The notes under the pieces were generated by a model. That model saw only the letters and a program-made list of their open reading frames with translations, had not been told where the DNA came from and did no database searches. Shown piece after piece: positions 9,826 through 16,795 of a stretch of 64,000 nucleotides of DNA (positions within the stretch are counted from its first letter, which is position 1; each line of letters begins with the position of its first letter). Location: positions 1-64,000 of the forward strand of contig VHCO01000005.1 in the NCBI GenBank assembly GCA_016871715.1. The letters are read 5' to 3'. The position numbers and the translations under genes were made by a program. Source of the stretch: Verrucomicrobiota bacterium (lineage in GTDB: Bacteria > Verrucomicrobiota > Verrucomicrobiia > Limisphaerales > J093).

Positions 9826-10745
9826 AGAGTCCCCCCGCGGAGATCACTCGCGACTTCTGGATGTTGGGCACCGCCGAGTACCCGGTCTTTGGCTACCGGG
9901 ACGCGGACGAGTGCGTCTTGTTCGAGGCGAGCGTGAGCGCCGTGGCCCCGGTCATCGCTCGGCAATTGGCGGCCCTCGGTGTCGGCCCGGAGGCCGTCCA
10001 ACAGGTGATCGTCACCCATGCCCATCCGGACCACGTCATGGGCGTGCCGGTGTTGCGGAAGTTGTTCCCGCGACTGACGGTCTTGGCCTCGCCGGTGGCG
10101 GCCAAGACCCTCGGGGTCGAGAAGGCCGTCGCCTTCTTCTGCAAAGTGGACCAGGCACTCGCCGCTGCGCTCCAGACCGCCGGATCGCTTTCCGGAGCGG
10201 ACCAGGCCCAGCCACCGGCGGAGATGCGCATCGGCATCGACCGCACGATCCAGGAAGGCGACACCGTGACGGCAGGGGAAGCCAGTTTCGCCGTGCTCGA
10301 GACGCCCGGGCACAGCGAATGCAGTCTGAGCTTTCACGAGCCGCGCCGAGGCTGGTTAATCGTCTCGGATGCCACCGGCTATTACCTGCCAGAGCACGAT
10401 TGGTGGTGGCCGAATTACTTCGCGAGTTACGGGGCGAACCTCGATTCGATGCGGCGGTTGGCCGAGCTGGGGGCCGAGGTGCTCTGCCTGAGCCACAACG
10501 CGGTCGTGAGCGGGGCGGAGCATGTGGCTGCCTACTTCGCGCGCGCACTTTCCGCCACGGAATCCTATCATCATCGGATCGTCGCGGAGGTCCGGGGCGG
10601 CAAGTCCAGCCGCGCCCTGGCGGAGGAGTTGGGCGCCGAGGTGTATGCGAAGACGCAGTTGCTCGGGTTGGATTTCTTCCAGAAGAACTGCGCTCTGCTG
10701 GTCAAGCAATCCCTGCAACACGAGGGCATCACCGAGCAGGCATGA
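9816..10745 (+). CDS. MBL-fold metallo-hydrolase
   Basis: A 309-residue metallo-beta-lactamase-fold hydrolase. The metal-binding motif 'VTHAHPDHVMG' (HxHxDH) lies near residue 70. A second metal His is in 'TPGHSECSLSF', an Asp in 'GWLIVSDATGYY', and a last His in 'CLSHNAVVSG'. Such proteins act as thioesterases, glyoxalase II-like enzymes or lactonases. The 10-bp overlap with the activase gene suggests a linked role, perhaps hydrolysis of a thioester in the same acyl-CoA pathway (inference). Its stop overlaps the next gene's ATG by 4 bp. Confidence 0.88.
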   Translation: MLIKSPPAEITRDFWMLGTAEYPVFGYRDADECVLFEASVSAVAPVIARQLAALGVGPEAVQQVIVTHAHPDHVMGVPVLRKLFPRLTVLASPVAAKTLGVEKAVAFFCKVDQALAAALQTAGSLSGADQAQPPAEMRIGIDRTIQEGDTVTAGEASFAVLETPGHSECSLSFHEPRRGWLIVSDATGYYLPEHDWWWPNYFASYGANLDSMRRLAELGAEVLCLSHNAVVSGAEHVAAYFARALSATESYHHRIVAEVRGGKSSRALAEELGAEVYAKTQLLGLDFFQKNCALLVKQSLQHEGITEQA

Positions 10746-11002
10746 CTGCCTCGACTGAACCGTTCGCACAGTGGCCCTGCAAATTCTGGCTCGGACGCCT
10801 CCGCGAATTCCCCGACGTTATGACCCAGGGGCGGACGCTCAAAGAACTCGAGGAGAAAATGCGGGACGCCTATCAAGTGGGGGTCCTCGACGACGCACCG
10901 AAAGGCTCCGCGGGAGCGTCGCCCTACCCAACGATGAGCCTCTCGGCCCGCAGTAAGCGGCATCGGAGCGATGAGCAGAGAGAACGACCATCCCTCCCGT
11001 AA
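10742..11002 (+). CDS. HicB-like antitoxin-family protein, C-terminus degenerate
   Basis: An 86-residue protein starting in an ATGA overlap with the MBL gene. Residues 10-50 ('FWLGRLREFPDVMTQGRTLKELEEKMRDAY') resemble the HicB antitoxin N-terminal domain, which imitates RNase H. No HicA toxin gene is next to it, and the last 35 residues are Ser/Arg-rich and unlike the family. They run into the RAYT/REP region, so an original C-terminus may have been replaced. Orphan HicB-like proteins are common. The function here is unknown. Confidence 0.6.
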   Translation: MTASTEPFAQWPCKFWLGRLREFPDVMTQGRTLKELEEKMRDAYQVGVLDDAPKGSAGASPYPTMSLSARSKRHRSDEQRERPSLP

Positions 11003-11696
11003 TGCGAGTGATTCCGGCAGGTCCGGTAGGGCGAGGCTCCTGCCGAGCCAACCGACATCCACCGGCGCAGTTCCGCGGGAGGCCCCTCCTACCGAGGCAA
11101 CGCCTGCGGCTCGGCAGGAGCCTCGCCCTACCGGGGCCTGTCGGCCAAGCGATTCCGAGCTCCACAATCGCCGCAAACCGGCGGAGGGGGTCCGCATCGA
11201 ACTCGGCAGGCCGAACATCGTCTTCGTCACTGTCTGCACGAAGGACCGGGGCGCTTGGCTGGCATGTGAGGAGGCGCAGCGGTTGCTCGTCCAGGTTTGG
11301 CGTCAGGCGGACACGTGGCAGACGGGGCGGTATGTGCTGATGCCGGACCACGTGCATTTGTTCGCCGCGCCGCGCGATTTGCGGTTCACCATCGAGCGGT
11401 GGTTGCAGTATTGGAAAAGCCAGTTCAGCAAGGCGCACAACCATGCCGATTGGGTGTGGCAGTCGAAGGCGTTCCATCATCGGTTGCGCCACGACGAGAG
11501 CTATTCGGAGAAGTGGCGTTATGAACGCGAGAATCCGTTGCGGGCCGGCCTGGTTACCGACGTTGAGCGCCGATCATGCTGCGACGGGTGCCAAGGCCGC
11601 CCGCGGCGCCACATCGCGCTCGATTTGGCGCGCTTTCTCGTACCGCGCCCGCCGCAGGTCGTAATCGGCCTGCAATCCCGTCCACAACTCCGCTGA
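10971..11696 (+). CDS. RAYT-type (IS200-like) transposase, terminal regions altered
   Basis: A 241-residue reading frame whose middle third is a Y1-type transposase: 'VFVTVCTKDRGAW', then the HUH motif in 'YVLMPDHVHLFAAP', 'WLQYWKSQFSKAHN', and 'RYERENPLRAGLV' ending near 11563. The first 75 residues are translated from a 27-bp inverted repeat (11023-11134), so the real start may be later. After 'RAGLV' the frame runs into sequence antisense to higA with no family likeness, so the C-terminus is probably lost. The pairing of a RAYT with a flanking palindrome is the usual arrangement for REPIN systems. The element sits between the HicB-like gene and higBA. Confidence 0.72.
   Translation: MSRENDHPSRNASDSGRSGRARLLPSQPTSTGAVPREAPPTEATPAARQEPRPTGACRPSDSELHNRRKPAEGVRIELGRPNIVFVTVCTKDRGAWLACEEAQRLLVQVWRQADTWQTGRYVLMPDHVHLFAAPRDLRFTIERWLQYWKSQFSKAHNHADWVWQSKAFHHRLRHDESYSEKWRYERENPLRAGLVTDVERRSCCDGCQGRPRRHIALDLARFLVPRPPQVVIGLQSRPQLR
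11023..11134. repeat. Perfect 27-bp inverted repeat (REPIN-like) at RAYT
   Basis: Arms 11023-11049 and 11108-11134 are exact reverse complements, separated by 58 bp. Size and position next to a RAYT gene fit a REPIN. It is translated in frame within the RAYT reading frame. Confidence 0.85.
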
Positions 11697-11891
11697 CGTG
11701 CCGAAGTAGCGGGACAGGCGCAACGCGGTGTCGGCGGTGATGCCGCGCTTCTCGAGCACGATCTCGTTGACGCGCCGCGGCGGCACATGCAGCGCGCGGG
11801 CGAGCGCGTTCTGCGACAGGCCATACGGTTTCATGAACTCCTCGCGGAGGATCTCGCCGGGGTGAATCGGGGGCAGCTTGTTCTTGTTCAT
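11574..11891 (-). CDS. higA: HigA-type antitoxin (XRE family)
   Basis: A 105-residue helix-turn-helix antitoxin. The conserved opening 'IHPGEILREEFMKPYGLSQ' and the HTH 'NALARALHVPPRRVNEIVLEKRGI' are diagnostic, followed by 'DTALRLSRYFGTSAELWTGLQ'. It binds and neutralises HigB and represses its own operon. It lies 2 bp downstream of higB, the usual toxin-first order. Its 3' end is antisense to the degraded end of the RAYT frame. Confidence 0.9.
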   Translation of the reverse strand: MNKNKLPPIHPGEILREEFMKPYGLSQNALARALHVPPRRVNEIVLEKRGITADTALRLSRYFGTSAELWTGLQADYDLRRARYEKARQIERDVAPRAALAPVAA

Positions 11892-11893
11892 TT

Positions 11894-12112
11894 TCAGTGG
11901 TAATCGACTATTTCCACGTCGCTCGCGTCCTCGCCCTCCCATCGGAACCAGATTCGCCACTGGTCGTTGACGCGGATGCTGTGTTGCCCGGCGCGGTCGC
12001 CCTTCAAGGCCTCCAGCCGGTTGCCGGGCGGGGCGCGCAAGTCCTGCAGCCGCCGCGACGGTTCATCCGCGAACAGCCGCTCGGTTTCCGGGCAGGCGAA
12101 ACTGCGTATCAT
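11894..12112 (-). CDS. higB: HigB-type toxin (RelE superfamily), internally shortened
   Basis: A 72-residue protein matching HigB at both ends: 'MIRSFACPETERLF' and 'LRAPPGNRLEALKGDRAGQHSIRVNDQW', ending 'VEIVDYH'. Full-length members are about 92 residues. The missing stretch is the central helix region between residues about 20 and 22 ('...ADEPSRRLQDLRAPP...'), where one expects a segment like 'RFxAIExxAxRKLxxLDAA'. The deletion is in frame. The mRNase may therefore be inactive or altered, although the antitoxin is intact. Confidence 0.82.
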   Translation of the reverse strand: MIRSFACPETERLFADEPSRRLQDLRAPPGNRLEALKGDRAGQHSIRVNDQWRIWFRWEGEDASDVEIVDYH

Positions 12113-12275
12113 GTGCGTCCACCATAACGCTCGACGTCATGGACGTCAATCCCCCCGCCCCCCTCACTCAGGTAGCCTGCTGTCTGCGGCGATGATCGGT
12201 CGCTCGATCGCCTCGACCTGCGTGGGTCCCGAAATCGCGTGCCTTCCGGGTGTCTCCTGGTACCCTATCGGCGCC

Positions 12276-13271
12276 ATGACAGGAATTCTGGGAACGGGGC
12301 ACTACCTGCCGCCCAAAGTGGTCACCAACTTCGACCTCATGAAGCGGATGGAGACCACCAACGAGTTCATCGTCGAACGCACTGGGGTCCAGCGCCGGCG
12401 CCACGCCGAGCCGGAGGTGGGGGCGAGCGACTTGGGCGCGCTGGCCGCCCGGGCGGCGGTGGCCGATGCCGGGCTGCAGATGCGGGACATCGATCTGTTG
12501 ATCCTGAACACGATCACGCCGGACCATGCCGATCCGGGCACGGCGTTCTTTCTCCAGGCCAAACTCGATTTGCCCGGGATTGCTGTCTTCGAGATTCGGC
12601 AGCAGTGCGCCGGGCTAATCTACGGCCTGGCCATCGCGGACAGTTTCCTTAAAACGGGCGCGTGCCGGTATGCGCTGATCGTCTGTGCTGAGGTCCTCTC
12701 CAAACGCATCGATGGTTCCTACGACGGCCGCAACATTGGGATTCTGCTGGGCGACGGCGCGGGGGCAGTGGTGGTCGGCCCCAGCGACGACCCAGAGCGC
12801 GGGTTGGCCTCGATCCGACTTCACGCGGACGGCCGCGGGGCTAAGGCGCTGTACTCGGCCGCGCCGGGGACCGGTTCGGGGCGGCCCGAGTACCTGTGCC
12901 CAGACGACTTCGCCGCGGGCCGCATCCATTTCCGTATGGACGGCAAGGCGGTGTTCGAGAATGGCGTGGCGCGCATGTCTGAGGCGGTGTTCGAGTCGCT
13001 CGAGGTCAATGGGCTGAAGCTGGAGCATATTGACCTGTTGATACCGCACCAGGCGAACCTGCGGATGCTCGAGGCGATCGTGGCGCGCGTCGGCGCGCCG
13101 CTCGACCGGGTCTTTGTCAACGTCGAGGAGTATGGCAACATGGCTTCGGCATGTCTGCCCGTCGCGTTAGACCAAGCGCGACGCAGCGGGCGGGTGATCG
13201 ACGGGAAGCGCGTGTTGCTGGTCGCGTTCGGCTCGGGTTTCGTGTGGGCGTCGGCGCTGCTGCGCTGGTAA
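12276..13271 (+). CDS. fabH: 3-oxoacyl-ACP synthase III (FabH-type)
   Basis: A 331-residue thiolase-fold condensing enzyme that starts fatty-acid synthesis by joining acetyl-CoA (or another acyl-CoA) to malonyl-ACP. The catalytic triad is visible: Cys in 'RQQCAGLIYGLA', His in 'LLIPHQANLRM' and Asn in 'EYGNMASACLP'. The ATG at 12276 is chosen because the family begins 'GILGTGHYLPPKVVTN'; a -10-like TACCCT lies at 12261-12266. It is not next to plsX/fabD, so it could serve a specialised acyl chain. The pyrK-like gene follows by 33 bp. Confidence 0.9.
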   Translation: MTGILGTGHYLPPKVVTNFDLMKRMETTNEFIVERTGVQRRRHAEPEVGASDLGALAARAAVADAGLQMRDIDLLILNTITPDHADPGTAFFLQAKLDLPGIAVFEIRQQCAGLIYGLAIADSFLKTGACRYALIVCAEVLSKRIDGSYDGRNIGILLGDGAGAVVVGPSDDPERGLASIRLHADGRGAKALYSAAPGTGSGRPEYLCPDDFAAGRIHFRMDGKAVFENGVARMSEAVFESLEVNGLKLEHIDLLIPHQANLRMLEAIVARVGAPLDRVFVNVEEYGNMASACLPVALDQARRSGRVIDGKRVLLVAFGSGFVWASALLRW

Positions 13272-13304
13272 CGCGTTGGGCGGGCGCCGCTGCGCGGGGC
13301 AGAA

Positions 13305-14129
13305 TTGACGGCGCGGTTGGTGGCCCGCATGCTCGGCGGCGGCGTGCTCGAGCGAACCGTGCCCATCCTGACCCATGAACGCGACACCGGCGGGTACTTC
13401 CGGTTGGCGGTCCGCGCGCCGGACATTACCCCGCTGGTTCAACCCGGGCAGTTCGCCCATGTCCGCATCCTGCCCCTCAAATCGGCCCTGTTACGGCGCC
13501 CGTTTAGTATCTTCCAGGTCGCGGGTGAGACCTTTTCGATTCTGTACAAGGCCGTGGGCCAAGGCACCGAAGTCCTGAGCCGGATGCGGCCGGGCGAGGA
13601 GCTGAACGTCATCGCCCCGCTCGGGCGCGGCTTTACCGTCCCGCGAGCGGGCGACTCTCGACCGCTGCTGGTCGCCGGCGGGTACGGGATGGCCGCCCTG
13701 TATCTACTGGCCCAACGCGCTCCCGAGAAAGGGATCGTGTTCGTCGGCGGACGACGGCGTCAGGACATCCTGTGCGTCGATGAATTCCGCGCGCTTGGCT
13801 GGGAGGTCCGCATCACGACCGAGGATGGCAGCCTGGGGGAGCCAGGGCTCGTGACGCAGCCGTTGGTCGAGGAACTGCGGCGCGAGAGCGCCGGGCGCAA
13901 GCTCTTTGCGTGCGGCCCGACCGGGATGTTGCGGGCGGTGGGCCGGATCGCCGAGGAGCGGGGTATGGCGGCGGAATTGTCGATGGACGAGCACATGTGT
14001 TGCGGGGTGGGGGTGTGCCTCACGTGCGTGATCCCCGTGAAGACGAGCGCGGGTTGGGAGTATCAGCGCACCTGCATGGAGGGGCCAGTGTTCGACGCGC
14101 GGCAGGTGGTGTGGGAGACTGATCCGTGA
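13305..14129 (+). CDS. pyrK: Dihydroorotate dehydrogenase B electron-transfer subunit
   Basis: A 274-residue FAD/[2Fe-2S] protein of the ferredoxin-reductase fold, passing electrons from PyrD to NAD+. The FAD motif is 'LLRRPFSIFQV', and the NAD/FAD glycine motif is 'PLLVAGGYGMAALYLLA' followed by 'FACGPTGMLRAV'. The C-terminal [2Fe-2S] loop is 'EHMCCGVGVCLTCVIP' with a later Cys in 'QRTCMEGPVF'. The start is uncertain: TTG 13305 or ATG 13329. Its stop overlaps the GTG start of pyrD by 4 bp, confirming co-translation. Confidence 0.92.
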   Translation: MTARLVARMLGGGVLERTVPILTHERDTGGYFRLAVRAPDITPLVQPGQFAHVRILPLKSALLRRPFSIFQVAGETFSILYKAVGQGTEVLSRMRPGEELNVIAPLGRGFTVPRAGDSRPLLVAGGYGMAALYLLAQRAPEKGIVFVGGRRRQDILCVDEFRALGWEVRITTEDGSLGEPGLVTQPLVEELRRESAGRKLFACGPTGMLRAVGRIAEERGMAAELSMDEHMCCGVGVCLTCVIPVKTSAGWEYQRTCMEGPVFDARQVVWETDP

Positions 14130-15034
14130 ACCTCGCTGTCCAAATTGGCAAGCTGACCTTGCAGAACCCGGTGATGGTGGCGTCGGGGACGTTCGGTTAT
14201 GGGGTCGAGTACGCCCGGCTCATCGATCTGAACCGACTCGGCGCGGTGGTGGTCAAGGGGATCCGCCTCGGGCCGGTGCGCGGCAACCCGCCGCCGCGGA
14301 CGGTCGAGGTCACCAGCGGCTTGATCAACGCCATCGGTCTGCAGGGACCGGGCGTGGACGGGTTCATCGAGAAGTACTGGCCGTTCCTGCAGGGGCTGAA
14401 GGTGCCCACCATCATCAATATCTGGGGCACGACGGTCGACGAATACGCCGAGGTGGCGCGGCGCTTTGACGCCCTGGGCGGTGTGGGCGCCCTCGAGCTC
14501 AATGTCTCCTGCCCGAACATCAAAGAGGGCGGTTCGCAGTTTGGCACCGACTGCAAGTTACTGGCCGAGGTGGTGGCGGCCTGCCGGCGCGCGACGACTC
14601 TGCCGCTGATCACGAAACTGAGTCCGAACGTGGTGAACATCGCGCCGTACGCGCGGGCGGCGGAGGAAGCGGGCAGCGACGCGCTGGCGATCATGAACAG
14701 TTACCCGGCCCTGGCGATCGACCTCGAGACCCGCCGACCCAAGCTAGCTAATGTAACCGGCGGCCTGACCGGGCCGTGCATCAAGCCCATCGCCCTCAAG
14801 CTGGTCTGGGACGCCGCCAAGGCGGTCCGCATCCCGATCATCGGCATGGGCGGCATTCAGTCCGCGGCGGACGCCCTCGAGTTCCTGGTGGTGGGGGCGA
14901 CGGCGGTGGCGGTGGGCACAGCCAACTTCTACGAACCGCAAACGGCGCTCGAGGTGATTGCGGGGATGCGGGAGTTCCTTCAACGCAAGGGCATCGAGGA
15001 CGTGCGCGAGTGGACGGGGAGTCTGCGCGCCTGA
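14126..15034 (+). CDS. pyrD: Dihydroorotate dehydrogenase, class 1B catalytic subunit
   Basis: A 302-residue FMN TIM-barrel enzyme oxidising dihydroorotate to orotate in pyrimidine synthesis. Signatures: 'NPVMVASGTFGYG', 'NAIGLQGPGVDGF', the active-site Cys in 'LELNVSCPNIKEGG' (class 1 enzymes use Cys), 'LITKLSPNV', and FMN-phosphate motifs 'IGMGGIQSAADALEFL' and 'VGATAVAVGTANF'. The start is GTG at 14126, overlapping pyrK. Pairing with pyrK marks it as NAD-linked class 1B. Confidence 0.96.
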   Translation: MNLAVQIGKLTLQNPVMVASGTFGYGVEYARLIDLNRLGAVVVKGIRLGPVRGNPPPRTVEVTSGLINAIGLQGPGVDGFIEKYWPFLQGLKVPTIINIWGTTVDEYAEVARRFDALGGVGALELNVSCPNIKEGGSQFGTDCKLLAEVVAACRRATTLPLITKLSPNVVNIAPYARAAEEAGSDALAIMNSYPALAIDLETRRPKLANVTGGLTGPCIKPIALKLVWDAAKAVRIPIIGMGGIQSAADALEFLVVGATAVAVGTANFYEPQTALEVIAGMREFLQRKGIEDVREWTGSLRA

Positions 15035-15172
15035 CTAGTCAGCGACGTGGGCCTGGATCCCGTGGAGGACCCGGACGCGGAGCAGTTCCTGTTCGAGTTT
15101 CAATTCACTGGCTCGGCGATGAGGGATCTCGAGCTTCGACCCTGGTGGGCGCGGGGTGGTCGCTCGTAGGGT

Positions 15173-16663
15173 TCAGCGTAACAACAGCAGGGTCGACAGT
15201 GGCACCGAAACGATGCGCGGGTCATCCGAGCCGGGAGCATCCTCGAGGGTCACCAGAAGGCTGAACGGTGCGTGGTAGTGGGCTTTGTCCATGAAGGCCC
15301 GCAGGCCCCGGGTGTCCGCATGGTCGATGCGGCGGCGGTACTTGACTTCGACCGGGATTCGGTGTTCGCCGACCGTGAGAATGAAATCGACCTCTGGCTC
15401 GGCCGCGCGCTCCGGAAAATGATGCACCCCCAGGCCATAGATGGACTTGAAGAAGTACCCGACGGTGCTTTCGGCGATGCGACCGGCGAGATCGTGCAGG
15501 TGAGGGGCAGCGCCTAATCCTTCGGGGGTGAGGGGAATCGGCTCGCGCAGCCAGGCTGCACGCAGGGCATGGTCGCACAGGCAGAGCTTGGGCGCCCCAC
15601 GCTTGCGCTTGAGGCGCAGTTCAAGTGGCTCGATCAACCGCAGCAGCAGGGTGCCGTCCAGGAACCTCAGATATGCGAGGACACGCTGCCAGCCGAGGTT
15701 TGCCCGCAGGGAGCGCTGCAGTTCGGAAAGATAACTGCTCTGCGACGGGGACTGCCCGATGTACGTGCAACCGAGCCGAAAGACCTCGGCTAGGAGGCTC
15801 TCGTCGCGCTTTTGTCCAGGCCCCAGCCGCAGGTCGTGCTGGATGGCTCGCCGCACGACGGTCTCCGTCAGGTGCTCCGCCAGACTCTCCCAAGGTTCCG
15901 TCGGATTCACATGGGCGTAGGGATAAGCTCCGCGCTCGCTGAAAGCGGCAAACACGGCGCGGCGCAACTCTGATTGCCGCTGGCCGGAGGCCCGCAGGGA
16001 GAGCCAGACCTCCTTTTCCTTCAGCGGGGTGAGCCCGTTCTCCGGCAGGGTGGCGTCGAGCGTGCCCAGGCCCCGTACCTGACCGATCTCCCGGAGCAGG
16101 AGGGGACCCATCTCCAGCGTGCGCACCCGGCCTGCCAGACTGTCGCGCCCAGCCTCGATGCGCAGCGCCGAACTGCCGGTCACCATCGCGCGCACGCGCC
16201 CAATGTCCAGCAGGTGCTTCAGTTGCGGACCCCACTCTGCCAGGTTCTGTACCTCGTCGAGGAACACGACGAACGGCGCGGCGTCGTTCGCCGCCTGATT
16301 CATGGTCTTGCCGGCCACGTTTTCCTCGAACCACCGCAGGAGCTCGACCAGCGGCATCGAGAGTTTGCGCAGTTCGGGCAGGTCATCGAACTGAAGCCGC
16401 AGCAATCGCTGCGGGGCCAGGCCGGCCGCCAACTCGGCCGCGATCAGTTGGTTCAGCAGGGTGGTCTTCCCGATTTGCCGTGGCCCGCGCAACACCACGC
16501 AAGGCACGGTGCCTTCGCGAAGGTGCCGCTGGATCGGCTCGAAGGCCCACCGTCGCACGGGCGGCAAGCCCAGCAACGGCTCGCCGCGCCACCATGGGTT
16601 CAGGTTGCGAAGCGTCGTCTCGAGGCCCCGGGAAAGAAGCTGGAAAAGAGTCGCGTCACTCAT
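15173..16663 (-). CDS. AAA ATPase with DUF4143/nuclease-like C-terminus
   Basis: A 496-residue protein of the AAA_14-DUF4143 group. Walker A is 'GPRQIGKTTLLNQL', Walker B 'FVVFLDEVQNL', sensor 'AMVTGSSALRIE'. The C-terminal part has 'EVDFILTVGEHRIPVEVKYRRR', a PD-(D/E)xK-like pattern (E..D..VEVK). Such proteins are widespread in mobile and defence loci; their function is poorly known. The ATG at 16663 begins the family-like region ('MSDATLFQLL'). A 31-codon leader frame overlaps its start by 8 bp and is preceded by the shared cassette promoter (16759-16786). Confidence 0.85.
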   Translation of the reverse strand: MSDATLFQLLSRGLETTLRNLNPWWRGEPLLGLPPVRRWAFEPIQRHLREGTVPCVVLRGPRQIGKTTLLNQLIAAELAAGLAPQRLLRLQFDDLPELRKLSMPLVELLRWFEENVAGKTMNQAANDAAPFVVFLDEVQNLAEWGPQLKHLLDIGRVRAMVTGSSALRIEAGRDSLAGRVRTLEMGPLLLREIGQVRGLGTLDATLPENGLTPLKEKEVWLSLRASGQRQSELRRAVFAAFSERGAYPYAHVNPTEPWESLAEHLTETVVRRAIQHDLRLGPGQKRDESLLAEVFRLGCTYIGQSPSQSSYLSELQRSLRANLGWQRVLAYLRFLDGTLLLRLIEPLELRLKRKRGAPKLCLCDHALRAAWLREPIPLTPEGLGAAPHLHDLAGRIAESTVGYFFKSIYGLGVHHFPERAAEPEVDFILTVGEHRIPVEVKYRRRIDHADTRGLRAFMDKAHYHAPFSLLVTLEDAPGSDDPRIVSVPLSTLLLLR

Positions 16664-16751
16664 GGCGTGCGGTGCTCCCGTCCCTCGACCGCCGGCAGGG
16701 CCGGCTGTCGCTGGCACTGGCAGGCGTCGTGGGGCTGTGCGGACGTCGCAT
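16656..16751 (-). CDS. Possible 31-residue leader peptide ahead of DUF4143 ATPase
   Basis: It begins with ATG exactly 7 nt after the -10 hexamer, at the same spacing and with the same start context (ATGCGACGTCCGC) as the mod gene and the mini-ORF before the OLD ATPase. Its TGA at 16656-16658 overlaps the next gene's ATG region, so the ATPase could be translationally coupled. Residues 'MRRPHSP' have no known function. It may simply be a remnant of a captured start region. Confidence 0.4.
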   Translation of the reverse strand: MRRPHSPTTPASASDSRPCRRSRDGSTARHE

Positions 16752-16758
16752 TTCGCCA

Positions 16759-16786
16759 GTTGTAGCGGAAAAGGGCGCCGCGTCAA
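16759..16786 (-). promoter_or_regulatory. Promoter cassette copy 3 (before DUF4143 ATPase)
   Basis: -35 TTGACG at 16786-16781, 16-bp spacer, -10 TACAAC at 16764-16759, then 7 nt to an ATG. It is nearly the same as copies at 24065-24092 and 25956-25983 and lies 10 bp beyond the res stop. Confidence 0.65.
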
Positions 16787-16795
16787 ACTCCTGGG

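Noticed and set aside
15035-15172. Small gene after pyrD
   Set aside because: No start with family likeness; only a short open stretch, probably a remnant.
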